Made by a program: the position numbers and the translations under genes
Source: an uncultured Eubacteriales bacterium
GTDB taxonomy: Bacteria; Bacillota; Clostridia; Christensenellales; Borkfalkiaceae
DNA length: 10,280 nt
Reading direction: 5' to 3'
Assembly: GCA_900545325.1 (NCBI GenBank)
Contig: UQZE01000071.1
Location: forward strand, 1 to 10,280
Notes under the pieces: model-generated
Seen by the model: the letters and a program-made list of their open reading frames with translations, nothing else
The model's database searches: none
What the model was told of the DNA's origin: nothing
In this document: positions 6,613 through 10,280 of the stretch, piece by piece
Layout: every line of letters begins with the position of its first letter
Position numbering within the stretch: position 1 is the first letter of the stretch

Positions 6613-7575
6613 TTATGCGTTTTTTTCCTTTTTTTCGTATGCCGCGATGATATTCATCACCAACGGGTGCCGCACCACGTCCCTGTGCGTGAGGTTGACC
6701 ACGGAGATCCCCTCTATGTTTTTCAGTATTTCCGCGGCGTGTTTCAGCCCGGATTTCTTGCCGTCGGGCAAGTCCACCTGGGTAACGTCGCCCGTGATCA
6801 CCATTTTGCTGTTTTCACCGAGCCGCGTCAAAAACATTTTCATCTGCTCCTTCGTGGTATTCTGCGCCTCGTCGAGAATGATGAACGCGCCCGAGAGCGT
6901 TCTACCGCGCATATAGGCGAGCGGCGCTATCTCAATCGCCCCGCGCTCCATCAGCTTGACGTAGTTTTCCAGCCCGAACATCTCCTGCAGGGCGTCGTAC
7001 AGCGGGCGCAGATAGGGATCGACCTTGTTCTGCAGATCGCCGGGAAGAAAGCCCAGCTTTTCGCCCGCCTCCACCGCGGGGCGGGTGAGGATTATCTTTT
7101 CCACGTTTTTGCTCTTGTAAGCCGCGACCGCGAGCGCCACGGCGAGATAGGTCTTGCCCGTGCCTGCGGGGCCTATGCCGAACACCACGGTGTTTTTCTT
7201 GATGGCCTCGGCGTATTTTTTCTGTCCCACCGTCTTGCACTTAACGGGTTTGCCGCGGGAAGTCACCGCGATCACGCCGCTCATGATGCCCGCAATGTCG
7301 TCCGCCGCGCCCTCTTTCACCAGCTCGATGCAATATATCAGGCGGCTTTTGTCGATCGGCTCGCCCGCTTCCGCTATTTCAAGCAGTTTTTTCGTAACTT
7401 CGGCCGCGATCGTAACGCCCGAAAGGTCGCCCGAAAACTCCACCGCCGTTCCCGCGACGGAAAACGCTATGCCGAGTTCCCCCGCGAGGACGTTCATGTT
7501 TTCGTCGAGCACGCCGAGCACCTTCTGCAAAAGGTCCACGCCGCCGCAGTCCACGCTAAGTTTTACCTTTTCCAA
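6613..7575 (-). CDS. phoH: PhoH-like ATPase (YbeZ/YqfE type)
   Basis: Cytoplasmic P-loop ATPase of the PhoH family, usually next to ybeY and linked to RNA metabolism; its exact role is not settled. The 320 residues match B. subtilis PhoH. An N-terminal accessory domain covers about 1-110. Walker A is GPAGTGKT (135-142), Walker B is FIILDEAQN with Asp235-Glu236, and TGDVTQVDLP (261-270) is the family's conserved segment after Walker B. The start is TTG at 7573-7575: it has AAGGAG (7581-7586) five bases upstream, and no ATG lies nearby. The yqfD stop codon TAA (7585-7587) is embedded in that ribosome binding site, a tight arrangement that suggests translational coupling. A strong promoter inside yqfD probably supplies its vegetative transcription. 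Confidence 0.95.
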   Translation of the reverse strand: MEKVKLSVDCGGVDLLQKVLGVLDENMNVLAGELGIAFSVAGTAVEFSGDLSGVTIAAEVTKKLLEIAEAGEPIDKSRLIYCIELVKEGAADDIAGIMSGVIAVTSRGKPVKCKTVGQKKYAEAIKKNTVVFGIGPAGTGKTYLAVALAVAAYKSKNVEKIILTRPAVEAGEKLGFLPGDLQNKVDPYLRPLYDALQEMFGLENYVKLMERGAIEIAPLAYMRGRTLSGAFIILDEAQNTTKEQMKMFLTRLGENSKMVITGDVTQVDLPDGKKSGLKHAAEILKNIEGISVVNLTHRDVVRHPLVMNIIAAYEKKEKNA

Positions 7576-7584
7576 ATGATCTCC

Positions 7585-8487
7585 TTACTTAATCCTTACC
7601 CTGTATTCCACGACCGCCGTGTAGAGGAACTTATTCTCCCCCAACGGGGTCTTTTGCACGTTTTCGGAAACGATTTCCCCGCCGACCTCCGCAGCGGCGA
7701 GCGCGAGCGCCTTTTCCTCTTCTCCCTCCCCGCCCGTATATTCTGCGGTATGGGAGGATATCACGCGCACAGAACCGAGCACGTACGTTTCGTACACGGT
7801 GTCCTTGATCTCGTTATAGCCGCCGATGAGCACGTCGCCCTTTTTCACGACGTCCCCCGCCGCCACGAGCGCCGTGCCACGGAGCACCGTTATGCTCTCC
7901 ACCACGCCGTCCACGGGGCAGACGAGTTCCTTTCTCTCGGTATCGACCACGCCGGAAGCTTCAGGCGAAAGCACCAGGTTGACTTTGACGCGCGTGCCGT
8001 GTTTTTCCACGGAAGCGAAGGAAAACACGTCCGAGTTTTTTAGCAGCGCGGCCGCGGCCCGCTCCAGCCTTTCGTCGTCCGTAAAGGCGAACGGCTTGAC
8101 GCCGCAGGCGGAAAGCACTTCGCCCGCATAGTCCTTGTAAACCGCCCCGCTGCCGTAATAATCGACGGAAAGCACGGCGAAATCCGACGCCGCGACGAAC
8201 GCCGCGAACAGCAGCGCGCCGACCAGCACCCCGAACCGACGGAACAGAGCCGCAAAAGGCGCAGCTATCCCCCTTTCGCCGACTTTTTTTATATTATAGC
8301 ATAAATTATCCGTAATTGCAAAAAAATTTTTCAATTCCCGCGAATCGACGGCAAATTCCGCGCGTTTCGGACCGAATATTTTCACGTCGTACAGCGTAAC
8401 GCCCTTTTTCTGCAAAGCGTTGAACAGCCGTTCCCTGTTGAGTCCCTCTACGGCAAAAACGGTATAATGAAGTCGTTTTTCACGCAT
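7585..8487 (-). CDS. yqfD: Sporulation protein YqfD
   Basis: Member of the YqfD family, a membrane protein of the sigma-E sporulation regulon in B. subtilis; its biochemical function is unknown. The 300-residue protein is shorter than B. subtilis YqfD (about 398). The N-terminal part (1-80) resembles the family's cytoplasmic region, and a membrane segment lies at about 85-107. The rest, probably outside the mother-cell membrane, contains CPVDGVVESITVLRGTALVA followed by GDVVKKGDVLIGG (about 190-223), the family's most recognisable stretch, similar to lipoyl or biotin-type hairpins. The ATG at 8485-8487 follows the yqfC stop by three bases, with GGGGG just upstream. An AT-rich patch at residues 56-69 contains a promoter for the downstream genes. 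Confidence 0.9.
   Translation of the reverse strand: MREKRLHYTVFAVEGLNRERLFNALQKKGVTLYDVKIFGPKRAEFAVDSRELKNFFAITDNLCYNIKKVGERGIAAPFAALFRRFGVLVGALLFAAFVAASDFAVLSVDYYGSGAVYKDYAGEVLSACGVKPFAFTDDERLERAAAALLKNSDVFSFASVEKHGTRVKVNLVLSPEASGVVDTERKELVCPVDGVVESITVLRGTALVAAGDVVKKGDVLIGGYNEIKDTVYETYVLGSVRVISSHTAEYTGGEGEEEKALALAAAEVGGEIVSENVQKTPLGENKFLYTAVVEYRVRIK
8293..8321 (-). promoter_or_regulatory. Internal vegetative promoter within yqfD
   Basis: On the minus strand TTGCAA (8316-8321), a 17-base spacer (8299-8315), then TGC and TATAAT (8293-8298) form an extended -10 promoter. The -10 is perfect and the -35 matches four of six positions. It lies in an AT-rich island within an otherwise GC-rich coding sequence, using AT-rich codons TTA and ATA. 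The predicted start is near 8286, giving transcripts that enter phoH about 710 bases later. This would supply phoH, pgpH, ybeY, era, yqzL and recO when the sporulation promoter is silent. Transcript data are needed to confirm it. Confidence 0.6.
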
Positions 8488-8490
8488 ACG

Positions 8491-8748
8491 TTACCCCCGT
8501 TTTACGTCGAAAGCGTCAATTTTTCCGACGATGACGACGTCCCCCAGACCGAATTTTTTGAGGGCGAGCCGTTCGCCCCGCACGCTCATTTCGCCTTTTT
8601 TCAAAAAAAGGACGATTTCGTCTTCCTTATAGCTCTTTATACCCTTTACGTTCTCGAAATATGCGTAATTTTCGGCAACGACGGCACGGTACGCTCCCGC
8701 CCCCGTTTCCACACCCAGGCCGCTGAGGACAGAGTTGACAAAATCCAT
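8491..8748 (-). CDS. yqfC: YabP/YqfC family sporulation protein
   Basis: An 85-residue protein of the YabP/YqfC family, which is tied to spore formation in Bacillota; the molecular role is unknown. The length agrees with B. subtilis YqfC (about 93). The family pattern is seen in ENYAYFENVKGIKSYKEDEI (26-45), the basic hydrophobic strand VLFLKKGEMSVRGERL (46-61), and the closing LGDVVIVGKIDAFDV (68-82). There is no signal peptide or membrane helix. ATG at 8746-8748 has GGGAG (8756-8760) seven bases upstream, a good start. It is the first gene of the cluster, three bases before yqfD, and is preceded by a sigma-E-like promoter. YqfC and YqfD almost always occur together, which strengthens both calls. 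Confidence 0.9.
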   Translation of the reverse strand: MDFVNSVLSGLGVETGAGAYRAVVAENYAYFENVKGIKSYKEDEIVLFLKKGEMSVRGERLALKKFGLGDVVIVGKIDAFDVKRG

Positions 8749-8774
8749 ATTCTTTCTCCCGTTTTTCTTCTATT

Positions 8775-8803
8775 ATTTTATGACAGAAGGCGCGCGGATA
8801 GAA
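8775..8803 (-). promoter_or_regulatory. Possible sigma-E-type sporulation promoter of yqfC
   Basis: On the minus strand CATAAAAT (8775-8782) matches the B. subtilis sigma-E -10 consensus CATACAMT at seven of eight positions. Fourteen bases upstream is TTCTATC (8797-8803), which matches the -35 consensus KCATATT at four of seven. The predicted start is near 8768, giving a leader of about 20 nt with the yqfC ribosome binding site. yqfC and yqfD belong to the sigma-E regulon in B. subtilis, so position and gene content support it; the -35 is weak. Confidence 0.45.
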
Positions 8804-8834
8804 TGAAAACGGCAAATTACGGCCGCCGCGGAGG

Positions 8835-8979
8835 GCCGCAGAACGCGGCGCTTTCCGCGCGGAGACGGGGCGGAAAGCAGCGGTTTTCCGCCCGCAACGT
8901 CCGCACGGCGGGCGGAACATACGCGACGGGACGGGGCTGCGGTATCTTTCGCGCAGCGTTTCGCCGCCGAAAAGTCGGC
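8835..8979. repeat. Cluster of GC-rich inverted repeats with overlapping pairings
   Basis: This stretch, between the hydratase terminator and the yqfC promoter, has no supportable gene. It contains these perfect stems: 8835-8839 with 8845-8849 (5 bp); 8850-8858 with 8870-8878 (9 bp); 8868-8876 with 8885-8893 (9 bp); 8886-8895 with 8908-8917 (10 bp); 8936-8941 with 8952-8957 (6 bp); 8966-8970 with 8975-8979 (5 bp). The second, third and fourth stems share arms, so they exclude each other. No U-tract follows any stem in either direction. It might be a structured RNA, a palindromic repeat element, or a protein-binding region upstream of yqfC; the sequence alone does not decide. Confidence 0.6.
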
Positions 8980-9000
8980 TCCGTTACGGCGGGCCGTGCA

Positions 9001-9026
9001 AAAAAGCACGCCGCAGCGTGCTTTTT
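9001..9026 (-). terminator. Intrinsic terminator of the hydratase gene
   Basis: A perfect 11-bp stem (9001-9011 with 9016-9026) closed by a four-base loop, GC-rich inside and with A and T runs at the base. On the minus strand it reads AAAAAGCACGC, TGCG, GCGTGCTTTTTT. It begins two bases after the TAG stop of the hydratase gene. Because both flanks carry A/T runs it could act in both directions, but no plus-strand gene ends here. It separates the hydratase transcript from the yqfC cluster. Confidence 0.9.
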
Positions 9027-9028
9027 GA

Positions 9029-10259
9029 CTATTTCGCGTAAAAATTGATAAGACAGCCCTTGGCGACGATCTCCTTTTCGTCGGCGGTCAGCGGGTCTAT
9101 CTTTAAAAGGACGTCCCTCGGATTGCCGCCGTAGACCTTTGCCGGAAACTCCGTGTCGCCGCGCAGCAGCTTTTTCCTCACGTCGGGCACGAAGATCAGT
9201 TCGCCCACGGCGAAATCGTTCTTTTCCGCAAGGAAGGGCAGCATGCCCCAGTTGATGACGTTGCTCCTGTAACGCTTCGTGGCGTAGGATACGGCTATAT
9301 TCGCCGCGCCGCCCAGAACGCGCTGGCACGAGGCCGCCTGTTCGCGCGCAGAACCGTCGCCGGGTTTCACGGCGCAGACCACGCTGCCGTACGTGGTGTT
9401 TTCCCTGTCCGCCCCCGCGACGTCCGGCATATCCTCCGCCTGTATCGCCTTGGCGCGCCCCACGTACTGCGGATCTTTGCGCGAAAGCGCGAACTCCGCG
9501 AGCTTAAGCGGGTTGGAACGGTACGAAGAGGTTTCCCCGCTGGGAATGAGTTCGTCCGTCGTAGTAACGGGGTCGGTGAGCACGCTCGCGACTTTCAGAA
9601 GGAGATTTTCCTTGAGCGGCTGCATCTTGGGCCAGTCGGCGATATTCGGCCCGTATCTGAGCTGCGCGGACGGATCGGCCTTGCCGACGCCGTCGAACAC
9701 GCGCGCCTTATAGATATTGTCGCAGAAAGTATATTTTTTCGCCTTTTCGGTATAATCGATCTCCGTCGCGGCGGTGAGCACGCCGCCGTTTTTCGCCGTC
9801 GCCGCGATGCTGCGCGCGTCCATGAGCGCGACCGCCGCGAGCTGTCCGCCGGAGGGTTTGCTGCCCTCTCGGCTTTCGAAGTTGCGCGTGGTATGCCTTA
9901 CGGAAAGGCCGTTGTTCGCGGGCACGTCCCCCGCGCCGAAACACGGCCCGCAGAACGCCGTTTTTATCACGGCTCCGTTCTCTATCAGGCGCGATATGTA
10001 GCCGTTATCGACCAGCCCCTTATATACGGGCTGGCTGGACGGGTAAATGTTGAGCGCAAATTCGCCGTCCGTCAAAGAAGAGCCTTTCAGAATTTCCGCC
10101 GCCGCGGCCACGTTTTCGTACATGCCGCCCGCGCAGCCCGCGATCACGCCTTGATCGACGTATACCTTTCCGTCTTTTATTTTATCCGTCATTCTGAACT
10201 CGCCCTTGCCGCCGAGCAGTCTGCCGCCCTCTTCCTCCACTTTTTTGAGGATTTCGTAT
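9029..10259 (-). CDS. Aconitase-superfamily hydratase, C-terminal part (5' end off the contig)
   Basis: About 409 residues of a 4Fe-4S hydratase of the aconitase superfamily, close in character to the roughly 760-residue 'hydratase' (YbhJ-like) group rather than to classical AcnA. Counting from the contig edge, cluster-ligand cysteines are seen at residue 42 (IAGCAGG) and at 103 and 106 (FCGPCFGAGD). The C-x60-C-x2-C spacing corresponds to Cys358/421/424 of mitochondrial aconitase. Family stretches RHTTRNFESREGSKPSGGQ and LMDARSIAATAKNGG follow. The C-terminal swivel domain has SYATKRYRSNVINWG. The reading frame is open to the right edge (YEILKKVEEEGG), so the in-frame GTG at 10238-10240 should not be taken as the true start. 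Conversion of citrate to isocitrate is plausible, but the substrate is not shown by the sequence. A terminator follows the TAG stop. Confidence 0.9.
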
Positions 10260-10280
10260 AGATCGGAAGAGCGTCGTGTA
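10260..10280. other. Illumina sequencing adapter at the contig end (artefact)
   Basis: The last 21 bases begin AGATCGGAAGAGC and continue CGTCGTGTA after a shared G, which is the start of the standard Illumina TruSeq read-through adapter. This is library sequence joined to the genome, not biology. Any translation or homology across 10260 is false, and the genuine sequence ends at about 10259. Confidence 0.97.

Noticed and set aside
5479..8043. Very long open frame of 854 codons on the plus strand
   Set aside because: It runs antisense across yqfD, phoH and pgpH, which have clear family motifs on the minus strand. Its translation is rich in His, Arg and Asp, as expected from reading GC-rich genes backwards, and shows no recognisable domain.
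8441..8466. Plus-strand TTGAGT...TATAAT pair near the start of yqfD as an antisense promoter
   Set aside because: The spacer is 19 bases and the -35 is weak, and there is no supportable plus-strand gene downstream.
8467..9048. Plus-strand open frame of 193 codons covering yqfC and the intergenic region
   Set aside because: It crosses yqfC in antisense and reads through the terminator hairpin. No ribosome binding site or family pattern is seen.
10238..10240. GTG as the start of a 403-residue hydratase
   Set aside because: The frame stays open upstream to the contig edge with family-like sequence, and the preceding domains of the superfamily are missing. The gene is cut by the contig end rather than starting here.
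1..10280. CRISPR array, transposon, prophage, toxin-antitoxin or novel defence system
   Set aside because: Both strands were read for spaced repeats, transposase or phage motifs and paired small genes. Only the conserved housekeeping cluster and its flanks are present.

Overview
The window looks like a metagenomic or draft-assembly contig from a GC-rich member of the Bacillota, most likely the Clostridia. The lineage call rests on gene content and order. On the minus strand, yqfC-yqfD-phoH-pgpH-ybeY-era-yqzL-recO follow the order known from Bacillus subtilis and many clostridia. yqfC, yqfD and yqzL are essentially restricted to endospore-forming lineages. dgkA and cdd, which sit between ybeY and era in B. 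subtilis, are absent. I cannot name the genus. Every supported gene is on the minus strand. Nothing resembles a phage, insertion sequence, CRISPR array or defence system.

Layout in transcription order (right to left). 10260-10280 is Illumina adapter sequence, so the genuine contig ends near 10259. 9029-10259 is the C-terminal half of an aconitase-superfamily hydratase, closed by a strong intrinsic terminator at 9001-9026. 8749-9000 is non-coding. It holds a dense set of GC-rich inverted repeats, then a sigma-E-like promoter just before yqfC. yqfC and yqfD (sporulation genes) come first in the operon. A near-ideal vegetative promoter lies inside the yqfD coding sequence. It probably lets the housekeeping genes be transcribed outside sporulation. 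Those genes are phoH (ATPase), pgpH (membrane HD phosphodiesterase for c-di-AMP, here without its usual extracellular domain), ybeY (16S rRNA endoribonuclease), era (ribosome-assembly GTPase), yqzL (tiny conserved protein) and recO (recombination mediator). A partial second copy of yqzL lies between yqzL and recO. After recO comes a clear sigma-A-type promoter with an 18-bp palindrome over the predicted transcription start. It drives ppdK, which runs off the left end about ten codons before its expected stop.

Functionally, ybeY, era and phoH are tied to 16S rRNA 3'-end maturation and small-subunit assembly or RNA quality control. pgpH ties the cluster to c-di-AMP turnover, recO to DNA repair, and yqfC/yqfD to the mother-cell sporulation programme. 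The flanking genes (ppdK and the hydratase) belong to central carbon metabolism. Most of the window is ordinary conserved core genome. The points worth a second look are the internal promoter in yqfD, the shortened PgpH, the yqzL partial duplication, the mutually exclusive hairpins upstream of yqfC, the palindrome at the ppdK start site, and the adapter contamination.
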